From Mycobacterium sp. 1423905.2 (lineage in GTDB: Bacteria; Actinomycetota; Actinomycetes; Mycobacteriales; Mycobacteriaceae), in the NCBI RefSeq assembly GCF_001673155.1, contig NZ_LZLE01000311.1, forward strand, positions 1 to 37,432: a stretch of DNA of 37,432 bases, given 5' to 3'. This document shows, in pieces, positions 20,954-29,752 of this stretch (position 1 is the stretch's first letter; the number at the start of each line of letters is the position of its first letter). The notes under the pieces were generated by a model that did no database searches, was not told where the DNA came from, and saw only the letters and a program-made list of their open reading frames with translations. The translations under genes and the position numbers were made by a program.

Positions 20954-22131
20954 GCGTCAGCTTCACCGTCGACGACGTCACCTACCTGCGCTCGGAGTCG
21001 GGCGCCGAGGCCCTACACCAGGTTGCGGCTCTCGAGCTGACCGACGCCACCCGCATCGGCGACACCGCGGCCGTGCGGGCCCGCTTCGGTGACCGCGCGC
21101 CGATTCTGGTGGAGACGACGCTGCTGCGCCGGCGCGCCGCGGTCAAACTCGGCGGGCTCGGCGACGTCTCGGGCTGGTTGTTCACCGACGAGGCGGTGCA
21201 GCAGGCCACGGTGGCCGAAGTGGCCCACCACCGGGCCGCCCGGTTGGCCGGTCGGGTCGTCCATGACGCCACTTGTTCCATCGGCACCGAACTGGCCGCC
21301 TTGCGCGGCCCGGCGGCCCAAGCCGTGGGAAGCGACCTCGACCCGGTGCGGCTGGCGATGGCCCGCCACAACCTGGGTGGCGGCGTCGTCCTGTGCCGCG
21401 CCGACGCCTTGCACCCGGTGACCCGCGAGGCGGTCGTCGTCGTCGACCCGGCGCGGCGCAGCCAGGGGCGCCGCCATTTCCGCCCGGCCGATTACCAGCC
21501 CGCGCTCGGCCCGTTGCTGGACACCTACCGAGGGCGTGATCTAGCCGTAAAGTGTTCTCCCGGAATCGATTTTGCTCAAGTCGGCGAACTCGGTTTCGAA
21601 GGGGAGATCGAGGTGACGTCCTACCGCGGGTCGGTGCGCGAAGCGTGCCTGTGGACCGGCGGCCTGGCCGAGCCGGGGGTGCGGCGGCGCGCCAGCATCC
21701 TCGACCGCCAAGAGCAGATCACCGACCGCGAGCCCGACGACTGCCCGGTCCGCCCCGCCGGGCGTTGGATCGTCGACCCCGACGGTGCCGTGGTGCGGGC
21801 CGGTCTGGTGCGCCATTACGCCGCCCGGCACGGGGTGTGGCAGCTCGATCCCGACATCGCCTACCTGTCCGGTGACCGCTTGCCGCCTGGGGAGCGGGGC
21901 TTCGAGGTGCTCGACCAACTCGCGTTCGACGAGCGCCGGCTGCGTCAGACGCTGACGGCCATGGACTGCGGGACGCTGGAGATCTTGGTCCGCGGGGTCG
22001 GGGTTGACCCGGACGCGCTGCGCCGGCGGCTGCGGCTGCGCGGCAGCCGAGCCCTGTCGGTGGTGATCGCGCGCATCGGCTCCGGTACCGCCGGTACCGC
22101 GAAGGCGTACGTTTGCTCGGCCACTTGGTAA
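20950..22131 (+). CDS. THUMP-like/class I methyltransferase-domain protein (Rv3037c-like)
   Basis: About 393 residues. A SAM-methyltransferase-like core has DATCSIGTELAAL (motif I region) and VGSDLDPVRLAMARHN, then VVVDPARRSQGRR in the place of an N/DPPY catalytic loop. The C-terminal part is of the THUMP-like type. It could modify RNA, but this is untested. The frame has no ATG, GTG or TTG near the 3' end of the preceding gene. A CTG at 20950 overlaps that gene's TGA (CTGA) and gives the sensible start LSVSFTVDD; the nearest conventional start upstream is TTG 20776, inside the methyltransferase gene. The start is therefore uncertain, the product call fairly secure. Confidence 0.85.
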   Translation: MSVSFTVDDVTYLRSESGAEALHQVAALELTDATRIGDTAAVRARFGDRAPILVETTLLRRRAAVKLGGLGDVSGWLFTDEAVQQATVAEVAHHRAARLAGRVVHDATCSIGTELAALRGPAAQAVGSDLDPVRLAMARHNLGGGVVLCRADALHPVTREAVVVVDPARRSQGRRHFRPADYQPALGPLLDTYRGRDLAVKCSPGIDFAQVGELGFEGEIEVTSYRGSVREACLWTGGLAEPGVRRRASILDRQEQITDREPDDCPVRPAGRWIVDPDGAVVRAGLVRHYAARHGVWQLDPDIAYLSGDRLPPGERGFEVLDQLAFDERRLRQTLTAMDCGTLEILVRGVGVDPDALRRRLRLRGSRALSVVIARIGSGTAGTAKAYVCSATW

Positions 22132-22204
22132 CGCTTGGGTACGCTGACGGCGATTACCTTATGTGGCGCTACAGCCCTTGTCGTCTGCGAGGACAGTTCG
22201 AACA

Positions 22205-22888
22205 ATGCGTTATCTCATAGCGGCCGCCGCGCTGACGGTCGCGGTCGTGACCGGTTGGCCCGCGGCGGCCGCGCCGCCGTCGTGCGCCAGCCTGGGCGGT
22301 TCGGTGGACGCCGGTCAGATGTGCCATCTGCACGCCACGGCGCCGACCTACACCCTGGACATGAATTTCCCGGTCGACTACCCCGACCAGCAGGCGCTCA
22401 CCGACTACATCACGCAAAACCGCGACGGGTTCATCAACGTGGCGCAGGGGTCCGGGCGCCGCGACCAGCCCTATCAGCTGGAGGCCACCACCGAGCAACG
22501 CAGCGCCGGCCAGCCGCCGCACAACACCCGCAGCGTCGTGCTCAAGATGTTCCAGGACCTGGGCGGCGCGCACCCGTCCACCTGGTACAAGGCCTTCAAC
22601 TACAACCTCGGCACCAAGCAGCCCATCACCTTCGACACGCTGTTCGCGCCGGGGACCAACGCGCTGGACGCCATCTTCCCGGTGGTGCAGCGCGACCTGG
22701 AACGCCAGACCGGATTCGGCGCGGCGATCCTGCCGTCGTCGGGCCTCGACTCGACGCATTACCAGAACTTCGCCATCACCGACGACGAGCTGATCTTCTA
22801 CTTCGCTCAGGGCGAGCTGCTGCCGTCGTTCGCCGGCGCCACCCAGGCGCAGGTGCCGCGCAGCGCCATCCCGCCGCTGGCGATCTAG
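22205..22888 (+). CDS. Secreted DUF3298/RsiV-domain protein (Rv3036c, TB22.2-like)
   Basis: A 227-residue exported protein, the same length as TB22.2 of M. tuberculosis. The signal peptide MRYLIAAAALTVAVV ends near AAA at residues 19-22, with no lipobox. The mature protein has YPDQQALTDYITQNRDGFI, HPSTWYKAFNYNL, PITFDTLFAPG and the C-terminal NFAITDDELIFYFAQGELLPS, the strands and helices of the DUF3298/RsiV fold. RsiV domains bind lysozyme in Bacillus, but no anti-sigma part is present here, so that role should not be assumed. The ATG at 22205 follows a 73-base gap; an in-frame start at 22163 would spoil the signal peptide. Confidence 0.93.
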   Translation: MRYLIAAAALTVAVVTGWPAAAAPPSCASLGGSVDAGQMCHLHATAPTYTLDMNFPVDYPDQQALTDYITQNRDGFINVAQGSGRRDQPYQLEATTEQRSAGQPPHNTRSVVLKMFQDLGGAHPSTWYKAFNYNLGTKQPITFDTLFAPGTNALDAIFPVVQRDLERQTGFGAAILPSSGLDSTHYQNFAITDDELIFYFAQGELLPSFAGATQAQVPRSAIPPLAI

Positions 22889-22891
22889 CCG

Positions 22892-24193
22892 CTAAGCCGG
22901 GGCGAAGCTGTACACCTGGCCGTCGCTGGTGGCGGTCACCACCCGGCGGTCGGTGCCGACCGAGACCCCGACGGGATATCCGGTGGCCGCGGGCAACGGG
23001 TAGCTGTTCAGGGTCTGACCGTTGGCCGGGTTGAACGCCAGCAGCGACATGCCCGCACCGCCGTCTCGGGCGGGGCCCCCGACCACGCTGTAGCCGACGC
23101 CGCCACCGGCCAGGCTCGACGTCGTCAGCGGTGTGACATCCTCGCGGCGCCAGGCTTGGTCGGCGTGATCACCGGCGTCCCGGAACGCCGCCAGCCGGGT
23201 GTCGGGGCCGCCACCGGCTACGACCAGGCCCTGCGGCGTGACCGCCGGCGGGGTCTGGGCGAAAAAGCCCAACGGGACCGACCACTTCACTTTCCCGTCG
23301 GCCGCCCGCAGCGCCCATAACCGCTGGTCGCGACCGCTGACGTAGATCGTCTGCCCGTCGGCGGACAGCACCGGGCTGGCGATGACGCCCGCGCTGACGG
23401 CGTCGCTGGTCCACTCCCGCGACAGCAGAGGGTCCTGGCCGGGGTGGTATTTCAGCCCGACCAGTGTCGCGCCAGGCGCGGTCGGCTGCCAGACGCTGAG
23501 CACCACCGTCTGGCTGGCCGGCGAATACGCCGGGGCCGCCGCGACGGGGCAGCCGGGCCGGGCCGGCGCGCAGTCGGGCAAACCGCGAGAGGGGTCGCCG
23601 GGGTCGACGCCGTCCACCAGGTCCAGCGGACTGCCGACCACCTCGCCGCGGTGCGCGTCGAACGCGAGGACCTGTCCGAGGTGGGTGGTGATCAGCAACG
23701 TGCCGTCACCGAGAAACCGCGGGGTCAACGGCATGCCGATCACCGGCGCGCGCCAGCGGGTCCATTGGGTGACCGGGAAGGCGATCATCGCCCCCGGCTC
23801 ACCGACGTAGAGGTTGTCGAAGCGGTCGAACAGCGCTCCGGCGAAGCCGCCGCCCTGCGCCAGCCGCAGACACCAACGCTGTCGGCCGCTGTTGTCGTTC
23901 TCCCACTCCATCAGCGAACAACCGGCGGGGGTTTGCGCGTTGATGGCCAGATAGCCCCGCGGGGTCAGCGCCGGCGCGGCCGCCAAACTGCCCTTGACCG
24001 AGCGGGTCCACGCCAGTGTCAGCTTGGTAGCGCCGTCAGTGGGGGTGTAGCTGCTGTTGGCGGCGTCGCCATATGGGGCCGACCAGCCCGTCGCGGGCGC
24101 CGCCTGCACCCACGAGTCGGTATTGCCGCACCCGCCGAGGGCAATCGTGAGCGCAGCGGCGACCACGGCCACCAGGAGACGTCGGGCAAGCAC
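22892..24193 (-). CDS. PQQ-like beta-propeller lipoprotein (Rv3035-like)
   Basis: A 433-residue exported protein. GTG 24193 begins VLARRLLVAVVAAALTIA, followed by the lipobox LGGC (Cys about residue 21), and GGAAGGA lies upstream. The mature protein is a series of propeller blades with PQQ-type motifs (DNLYVGEPGAMIAFP, GQVLAFDAHRGEVVG, QTIYVSGRDQRLWALRAADGKVKW, GGPDTRLAAFRDA). It is probably a membrane-anchored scaffold or binding protein; residues for PQQ catalysis are not evident. It is convergent with the TB22.2-like gene and divergent from the beta-helix transferase gene. The frame extends to 24367, but the signal peptide fixes the start. Confidence 0.9.
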   Translation of the reverse strand: MLARRLLVAVVAAALTIALGGCGNTDSWVQAAPATGWSAPYGDAANSSYTPTDGATKLTLAWTRSVKGSLAAAPALTPRGYLAINAQTPAGCSLMEWENDNSGRQRWCLRLAQGGGFAGALFDRFDNLYVGEPGAMIAFPVTQWTRWRAPVIGMPLTPRFLGDGTLLITTHLGQVLAFDAHRGEVVGSPLDLVDGVDPGDPSRGLPDCAPARPGCPVAAAPAYSPASQTVVLSVWQPTAPGATLVGLKYHPGQDPLLSREWTSDAVSAGVIASPVLSADGQTIYVSGRDQRLWALRAADGKVKWSVPLGFFAQTPPAVTPQGLVVAGGGPDTRLAAFRDAGDHADQAWRREDVTPLTTSSLAGGGVGYSVVGGPARDGGAGMSLLAFNPANGQTLNSYPLPAATGYPVGVSVGTDRRVVTATSDGQVYSFAPA

Positions 24194-24345
24194 CTCGGTT
24201 TCCCAAATCCTTCCGCGGGCGTTCACCCCTGGGCAGCGATCGAGTACAGGTGAGGGTAACCCGCGGCGCCTTCTCGGCAGCCGATTGCCCGGCTGCTGCG
24301 CCCGCGATTCCGCCGCGCTTCGGCATGCGGTTAGGCTTTTCGGCC

Positions 24346-25083
24346 ATGACGAGCATGTGGGGTGCACCGCTGCATCGCCGTTGGCGTGGCTCGCGGCTGC
24401 GGGACCCGCGCCAAGCCCAATTCCTCACCCTGGCATCCCTGAAATGGGTGTTGCGCAACCGTGCGTACACCCCGTGGTACCTGGTCCGCTACTGGCGGCT
24501 GCTGAAGTTCAAGCTGGCCAACCCGCACATCATCACCCGCGGCATGGTGTTCCTCGGCAAAGATGTGGAGATTCACGCCACGCCGGAACTGGCGCAGCTC
24601 GAGATCGGTCGCTGGGTGCACATCGGGGACAAGAACACCATCCGGGCCCACGAAGGCTCGCTGCGGTTCGGCGACAAGGTGGTGCTCGGGCGCGACAACG
24701 TCATCAACTGCTACCTGGACATTGAGCTCGGCGAGTCGGTGCTGATGGCCGACTGGTGCTACATCTGCGACTTCGACCATCGGATGGACGACATCACGCT
24801 GCCGATCAAAGACCAGGGCATCATCAAGAGTCCGGTGCGAATCGGCCCGGACACGTGGGTCGGCGTGAAAGTGACCGTGCTGCGCGGGACCTCGATCGGT
24901 CGCGGTTGTGTGCTCGGATCGCACGCGGTGGTGCGCGGCGTCGTGCCGGACTTCTCGATCGCGGTCGGCGCACCGGCCAAGGTGGTCAAGAACCGGCAGC
25001 TGTCCTGGGAGACGTCGGCGGCTCAGCGCGCGGAACTGGCTGCGGCCCTAGCCGATATCGAGCGCAAGAAGGCAGCGCACTAG
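24346..25083 (+). CDS. Left-handed beta-helix acyltransferase (Rv3034c-like)
   Basis: About 245 residues. The N-terminal 75 residues are basic and aromatic-rich (VRYWRLLKFKLANPHIITRG). The rest is hexapeptide-repeat sequence forming a left-handed beta-helix (VEIHATPELAQLEIGRWVHI, VVLGRDNVINCYLDIEL, GPDTWVGVKVTVLRGTSIGR, GCVLGSHAVVRG), ending in a lysine-rich helix. Such proteins are trimers, mostly O-acetyl- or acyltransferases. Candidate catalytic His residues lie in CDFDHRMDD. In M. tuberculosis Rv3034c has been implicated in envelope or acid tolerance, but its acceptor is not settled. The start is uncertain: ATG 24346, ATG 24325 and 24250 are all in frame. Confidence 0.85.
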   Translation: MTSMWGAPLHRRWRGSRLRDPRQAQFLTLASLKWVLRNRAYTPWYLVRYWRLLKFKLANPHIITRGMVFLGKDVEIHATPELAQLEIGRWVHIGDKNTIRAHEGSLRFGDKVVLGRDNVINCYLDIELGESVLMADWCYICDFDHRMDDITLPIKDQGIIKSPVRIGPDTWVGVKVTVLRGTSIGRGCVLGSHAVVRGVVPDFSIAVGAPAKVVKNRQLSWETSAAQRAELAAALADIERKKAAH

Positions 25084-25086
25084 CCG

Positions 25087-25641
25087 CTAGCTCGGTTCGG
25101 GATGGTCGTCGACCTTGAAGTCGAAGTTGACGTCGCCCGCGTCGACGGCGGTGACCGTCACGTTGACCCCGTACTTCTGGGTGCCGTCGGTCAGCTGGCA
25201 GCGCAGCGTCGCGCCCTGAAGCCCCTTGAGGTTGTCCGGGCAGGTCACCGCGTCAGGGCGCTGGCCCACCTGCTGGTAGAGCTTGTCGCTGATGATGCGA
25301 GCCACCTGGTCTTTGTCGACGGTCTCCACCATGTCGAATTTGACGTCTTTGCCGTCGACGCTGGTGACCGTGACGTTGACGTTGTAGGTGGCCTCCTTGA
25401 CCTTCATCTCGCAGTTGAGCTGCGCGCCGACCTTGGCCGGCAGGTCACCGGGGCAGTTCACCGACTCCGGCTTATTGCCGGCAGCGTCGGTCATCTTGGC
25501 CGTGATCTGGCCGGCCACATCGTTTTTGCTGACCGCGTGCGCGGAGGACTTGCCGATCGAGAACGAGCAGGCGCCGACGCCGGCCACCAGGCCCGCGGCC
25601 GCACTTGCCACCATTAACGTTCGTCCGATCGAGCTAGCCAT
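25087..25641 (-). CDS. Lipoprotein with two DUF4333 domains (Rv3033-like)
   Basis: A 184-residue exported protein. A signal peptide (residues 1-24) ends in the lipobox VGAC. The mature part is two tandem DUF4333 repeats: residues about 40-107 (DVAGQITAKMTDAAG, CPGDLPAKVGAQLNCEM, VNVTVTSVDGKDVKFDM) and about 111-180 (QVARIISDKLYQQVG, CPDNLKGLQGATLRCQL, VNVTVTAVDAGDVNFDF). Each repeat has two cysteines that could form a disulphide. Rv3033 is of similar length; function unknown. GGGAGG lies ahead of the start. It stands at the boundary between the conserved block and the carotenoid island. Confidence 0.92.
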   Translation of the reverse strand: MASSIGRTLMVASAAAGLVAGVGACSFSIGKSSAHAVSKNDVAGQITAKMTDAAGNKPESVNCPGDLPAKVGAQLNCEMKVKEATYNVNVTVTSVDGKDVKFDMVETVDKDQVARIISDKLYQQVGQRPDAVTCPDNLKGLQGATLRCQLTDGTQKYGVNVTVTAVDAGDVNFDFKVDDHPEPS

Positions 25642-25772
25642 TTCGCCTCCCTGGCGTTAACCAACTGTGAGTCGGCTGATGATTGCATGCCAAGGCGCTT
25701 CGTGAATAGTGAATCGGCCGAAATGTTTGCTGGATGGCGCGGTCAGCGGAACGGTTGGCCAGCACGGGTGGG

Positions 25773-27104
25773 TCAGCCGATGCTGCTGTACCGACGTAGC
25801 GCTTCGGCGCGCTCGGCGCGGTGATCGACGATGGGTTCCGGATAACCTTGTGGTCGTTGGCCTTTCAGCAAGTGAGGGTCCTCGACGTCGCTTAGTTCGG
25901 TGACCCAGCGGCGAATGTAATCCCCGGACGGGTCGAACTTCTCTGCCTGCTTCGCCGGATTGAACACCCGGAAGTACGGGGCGGCATCAGTACCCGATCC
26001 CGCGCACCATTGCCAGCCATGCTGGTTGTTGGCCATATCGCCGTCGACAAGTTGCTCTAAAAACCATTCGGCGCCCCACTGCCACGGCAGGTGCAGGTCT
26101 TTGACCAAAAACGACGCGACGACCATCCGCACCCGGTTGTGCATGAACCCGATCTCACGCAATTGCCGCATCCCGGCGTCGACCAACGGAAATCCGGTTT
26201 GCCCGGCCTTCCAGGCTTCGAAACGACGCTTCGCCTCGGCGCCGGTATCCATTTCGATGAAGTCGAAGTCGCTGTTCCAGTTGCGCCATACGCTGGCCGG
26301 CCAGTGGTACAGCACGGCGGCATAAAAGTCGCGAAACGCCAACTCGCGCAGATAATTTCCAGCACTGCTGCGCTGCATGTCCAGGTTATCGACCATCGTC
26401 CGAGGATGGATGGTGCCGAACTTCAGATGCGCCGACATGCGACTGGTGCCGTGCCGATCCGGCCGGTTGCGGTCCTCGGCATAGCGGTTGAGCCCGTCGT
26501 CCAGGAACGCCGTCCACTGTGAGAGGGCCGCCGCCTCTCCGGCGGCCAAGTCAAGGGGGACACCCGGATCCGGCATGTCACAAGGTTCGACGCGGACTTC
26601 CCTGGGGTCAATCCAGCTGGCTGAAGCCGCACTGGTGTGCGCCGGCGGTCGCCAGCCGGTGTCGCGCCAGCTGTGGAAGAACGACGTGAATACCTTGTAC
26701 GGCGTGCCATCGCTCTTGGTCACCCGACCGGGTGACACCAGATAGGGCGATCCCGTCGCCACCAGCGGCACCGAGCCCAGGGCCTGCCGTACCCGGTCGT
26801 CGCGTCGACGCCCGAACGGCGCAAAGTCCTCGGAGATGTGCACCGACGTCGCGCCGATGGCGTTGACCAGTTCAGGGATTCGCTGTTGGGGCAATCCGCG
26901 TGTGACCAGGAGCCGGCCGTTGAGGTCTTCGTTGAGTCGGCGCAGTGAATCGCCCAGAAACTGCAGCCGCCGCGGTCCGGAGGATGCTTCCAAGCGCGGG
27001 TCCAGGACGAAACAGGCGAGGACTTGTTCGCTTTCGGCGGCGGCGGCCAGGGCCGGCTGGTCGTGTAGTCGTAGGTCGCGGCGAAACCATAACAGTGCGG
27101 GCAA
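25773..27104 (-). CDS. phr: Class I cyclobutane pyrimidine dimer photolyase
   Basis: A 443-residue flavoprotein that uses light to split UV-induced pyrimidine dimers. The N-terminal antenna domain starts LLWFRRDLRLHDQPAL. The C-terminal FAD domain holds NRYAEDRNRPDRHGTSRMSA, ELAFRDFYAAVLYHWP, GFPLVDAGMRQL, the loop MANNQHGWQW with the Asn near FAD N5 and the first triad Trp, and GTDAAPYFRVFNP. These are closer to E. coli PhrB than to animal cryptochromes. The start is TTG 27104, nine bases after the tspO stop, so it is the last gene of the mmpL-tspO-photolyase operon. Photolyase beside carotenoid genes is a common light-protection arrangement. Confidence 0.95.
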   Translation of the reverse strand: MPALLWFRRDLRLHDQPALAAAAESEQVLACFVLDPRLEASSGPRRLQFLGDSLRRLNEDLNGRLLVTRGLPQQRIPELVNAIGATSVHISEDFAPFGRRRDDRVRQALGSVPLVATGSPYLVSPGRVTKSDGTPYKVFTSFFHSWRDTGWRPPAHTSAASASWIDPREVRVEPCDMPDPGVPLDLAAGEAAALSQWTAFLDDGLNRYAEDRNRPDRHGTSRMSAHLKFGTIHPRTMVDNLDMQRSSAGNYLRELAFRDFYAAVLYHWPASVWRNWNSDFDFIEMDTGAEAKRRFEAWKAGQTGFPLVDAGMRQLREIGFMHNRVRMVVASFLVKDLHLPWQWGAEWFLEQLVDGDMANNQHGWQWCAGSGTDAAPYFRVFNPAKQAEKFDPSGDYIRRWVTELSDVEDPHLLKGQRPQGYPEPIVDHRAERAEALRRYSSIG

Positions 27105-27113
27105 GATCCGGCC

Positions 27114-27593
27114 TTAACGGTTGAGCAGCCAGATGTGGGTGGACAGCACAGTGGCGAACCCACACCACAACGGATAGGGGAGCAGCGCCCGCCCGGCTCG
27201 CGGGTCGGCCTCGGCCGCCCTCCGGGCCAGATCGGCACTGCTGGCCGTGAGCGCGGCGGCCCCAAGTACTGAGGCGCCGAGTTTGTGCTGGCGAAAGAAC
27301 AGCCAACTCCACCCGGCGTTGAGGATCAGGTTGGCGGCCAGCGCCGCGGTGTACGCACGCGACTTGTCCGGCTGTGCCGCCGTATTGAAGCGGTCGATGG
27401 CTACTGCCGAAGTGCCCGCTATGTCGGTATAAACCGTCGTCCACACCAGTGGAAAGACCACGCCGGGGGGCTGGTATGGCGGTTTGCGGATGCGTGCATA
27501 CCACGCTGGGGTGCGTGCTGGGCTGGCGATGCTGCCGATACCGGCCGCCGCGGCGACGGCCAAACTGGTGGCGGCCAGAATCGACTTGTTCAT
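27114..27593 (-). CDS. tspO: TspO/MBR family tryptophan-rich sensory protein
   Basis: A 159-residue protein with five predicted membrane helices. The signature WYARIRKPPYQPPGVVFPLVWTT is at about residues 31-53, followed by NLILNAGWSWLFF near 96-108. TspO proteins bind tetrapyrroles and cholesterol-like ligands. In Rhodobacter TspO tunes pigment genes in response to light and oxygen, which fits this setting. The ATG at 27593 overlaps the mmpL stop as ATGA, with CGGAG upstream, so the two are translationally coupled. The longer frame to 28010 lies in the mmpL gene. Confidence 0.93.
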   Translation of the reverse strand: MNKSILAATSLAVAAAAGIGSIASPARTPAWYARIRKPPYQPPGVVFPLVWTTVYTDIAGTSAVAIDRFNTAAQPDKSRAYTAALAANLILNAGWSWLFFRQHKLGASVLGAAALTASSADLARRAAEADPRAGRALLPYPLWCGFATVLSTHIWLLNR

Positions 27594-29677
27594 GTTGTCT
27601 CCGTTCCGGTCTGGACTGCGGTGGACTGCAGAGCAGGGGCGGCGGGCCACCAGATGCGGTCGCCGATCAGGGCGAACAGCGCCGGTATCACGAGGGTGCG
27701 CACAACGAAGGTGTCGAGCAAAACACCGAGGCCGACGATGATGCCGAGTTGGGTCATCACAATCAGGGGTAACACCCCAAGTACCCAGAAGACCGCAGCT
27801 AAAACGACCCCAGCGCTGGTGATGACGCCGCCGGTGACCGACACCGCACGGATCATGCCGCTGCGAGCGCCCTGCTGCGCCGACTCCTCGCGGGCGCGGG
27901 TGACCAAGAAGATGGTGTAGTCCACGCCGAGGGCGGCCAGGAACAAGAACGCGAACAACGGCGTGCTGTTGTCCAACGCGGGAAATCCGAACGCGTGCAA
28001 GCTGACCCACGCGCCCAGTCCCAACGCGGCCAAGGCGCCCAGGATGGTGGCGAGTAACAGCAGCGGTGGTGCCAGCGCGGAGCGCAGCAGGACATACAAC
28101 ACCGCCAGGATGACGGCCAGGATCACCGGAATCAACAGGTGCCGGTCATGCGCGGCGGCGTCGCGCACGTCGAGCGCCTGCGCATCGGCACCGCCCACCA
28201 TCGCATTGGCGCTGGCCGTATTGACCGAATGGCGCAGCGCGACAATCGTTTTGAAGGCCTGCTCGGACGACGGTGCAGCGTCGATTACCACCGACCACTT
28301 GGTCAGACCGGTCGCTGACTTACCTGCCTCGGTGACCGCGACGACGCCGGGCGTGGCGCTGATTGCCGCTGGCATCCCTGCCGATGCCGGGGCCACGACG
28401 ACCGTCGGATTGACCGTGCCGGCCGGGAAGTGCTGGGAGACCACATCGTAACCGGCGACCGAATCGGCTTTGACTCGGAACTGCTCGGTCTGGGACAACC
28501 CGATGCGCGTGCCCAAGAGCCCACCGGCCAACGCCACCAGCACCGCGACGGTGACCGTCGCCACCAGCGCCGGGCGACGAGCGACCGATTGCGCCACTGC
28601 ATGCCAGAACCCGTCGTCGTCGTTCGGGCTGTTTAGGTCAGAGCGGGGGACGAACGGCCAGAACAGTCTTCGGCCGAACACCGCCAGCAGCGGCGGCAGT
28701 ACCACCAGCACTGAACCGGCCGCGACCAGGAGTCCGCACGCCGCCAGCGCACCCAGGCTGCGGGTACTCGGCGTCGAGGCGAAGAGCAGGGTCAGCAGTG
28801 CCAGTACCACTGTCGCGTTGCTGGCTACGATCGCCGGCCCGGCCATCCGCACCGCGCGACGCAGCGCGGCGCGGTGGTCGTCGTGGTGGCGAAGTTCTTG
28901 CCGGTAACGCGAAATCAGTAGCAGGGCGTAGTTGGTGCCGGCGCCGAACACCAGGACGCTGGTGATGCCGGCGGTGGACCCGTCGAAGCTCAAGCCTGTC
29001 GCTCCTGCTACGGCGGTTCCCACCGCCGTAGCAACCCGATCGGCGAACGCGATCACCAGCAGCGGCACCAGCCACAGCACCGGTGAGCGATAGGTGACGA
29101 TCAGCAGCAACGCCACCACCGAGGCGGTCACCACCAGCAAGGTGATGTTGGCGTTGGTGAACGCGTTGGCGATGTCGGCCCCGAACGCCGGTCCGCCGGT
29201 GACGTGTGCCTTAAGCGCGGCGGGTAGGTCATGGTGAGCGGCGGTGCGCAGGTGGTGGACGGCGTCGCTGAGCGGCAGGCCGGACAAGTCAGCGCCGACC
29301 GGCACCAACCCGATGGCCGCTTTGCCGTCGGTGGAGGGCATCGCCGGTCCCGCTGGTGGCTCGCCGACCGCGGCCACGGCGTGCATCCGATTGCGGGTCT
29401 GATCGGCAGCGCCGATGTCGGCGGGAGTCAGTGCCGCCCCGTCGACTCGGGTGACCACCACGATGACCGGCGCCTGATTCCCACCGGGGAACTGCCGCGA
29501 CAACTCGTCGACCTTCGCGGACTCCGCGGCGGTGGGGACCGATTGCGGGGCCTGGCCGGCTGCGGTATTAGCGCCGGTCAGCGCCGTGAAGGCCGACGCG
29601 AGCACCACGACGCCAACCGCGATGAGCCAGGACCGTCGGCCGGTTACCCCGGCGGCGAGACGCTCCCACAGCACCAC
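27590..29677 (-). CDS. MMPL/RND-family transporter
   Basis: A 695-residue membrane protein with the MmpL layout: helix 1 (about residues 15-35), a periplasmic domain (about 40-175), five helices to about 335, helix 7 (about 372-390), a second periplasmic domain (to about 510) and five more helices. The second-half proton-relay motif is normal (ALGVDYTIF, D586-Y587), but the first-half equivalent reads GAGTNYALLL, with Asn249 for the usual Asp. Relatives export lipids and other hydrophobic molecules. First gene of the operon with tspO and photolyase, divergent from idi2. Transport of a carotenoid or its glycoside is inference from context. The start is GTG 29677. Confidence 0.92.
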   Translation of the reverse strand: MVLWERLAAGVTGRRSWLIAVGVVVLASAFTALTGANTAAGQAPQSVPTAAESAKVDELSRQFPGGNQAPVIVVVTRVDGAALTPADIGAADQTRNRMHAVAAVGEPPAGPAMPSTDGKAAIGLVPVGADLSGLPLSDAVHHLRTAAHHDLPAALKAHVTGGPAFGADIANAFTNANITLLVVTASVVALLLIVTYRSPVLWLVPLLVIAFADRVATAVGTAVAGATGLSFDGSTAGITSVLVFGAGTNYALLLISRYRQELRHHDDHRAALRRAVRMAGPAIVASNATVVLALLTLLFASTPSTRSLGALAACGLLVAAGSVLVVLPPLLAVFGRRLFWPFVPRSDLNSPNDDDGFWHAVAQSVARRPALVATVTVAVLVALAGGLLGTRIGLSQTEQFRVKADSVAGYDVVSQHFPAGTVNPTVVVAPASAGMPAAISATPGVVAVTEAGKSATGLTKWSVVIDAAPSSEQAFKTIVALRHSVNTASANAMVGGADAQALDVRDAAAHDRHLLIPVILAVILAVLYVLLRSALAPPLLLLATILGALAALGLGAWVSLHAFGFPALDNSTPLFAFLFLAALGVDYTIFLVTRAREESAQQGARSGMIRAVSVTGGVITSAGVVLAAVFWVLGVLPLIVMTQLGIIVGLGVLLDTFVVRTLVIPALFALIGDRIWWPAAPALQSTAVQTGTETT

Positions 29678-29690
29678 GCTAGTCTTTCAG

Positions 29691-29709
29691 TTAGTTAAGT
29701 ATTAATCAA
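29691..29709. promoter_or_regulatory. AT-rich imperfect inverted repeat in the mmpL/idi2 divergent promoter
   Basis: TTAGTTAAGTATTAATCAA: arms TTAGTTAA and TTAATCAA pair at six of eight positions around a 3-base centre. It lies 14 bases ahead of the mmpL start and 44 ahead of idi2, and is markedly AT-rich against about 65% GC surroundings. Size and composition are those of MarR-family operators, and a MarR gene lies 2.3 kb away in the same cluster. A second perfect short repeat, AGTCCGAAGGACT (29718-29730), is close by. Confidence 0.5.
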
Positions 29710-29752
29710 TTGAACGAAGTCCGAAGGACTGGATGATCGAAAAGCGGGCAGT

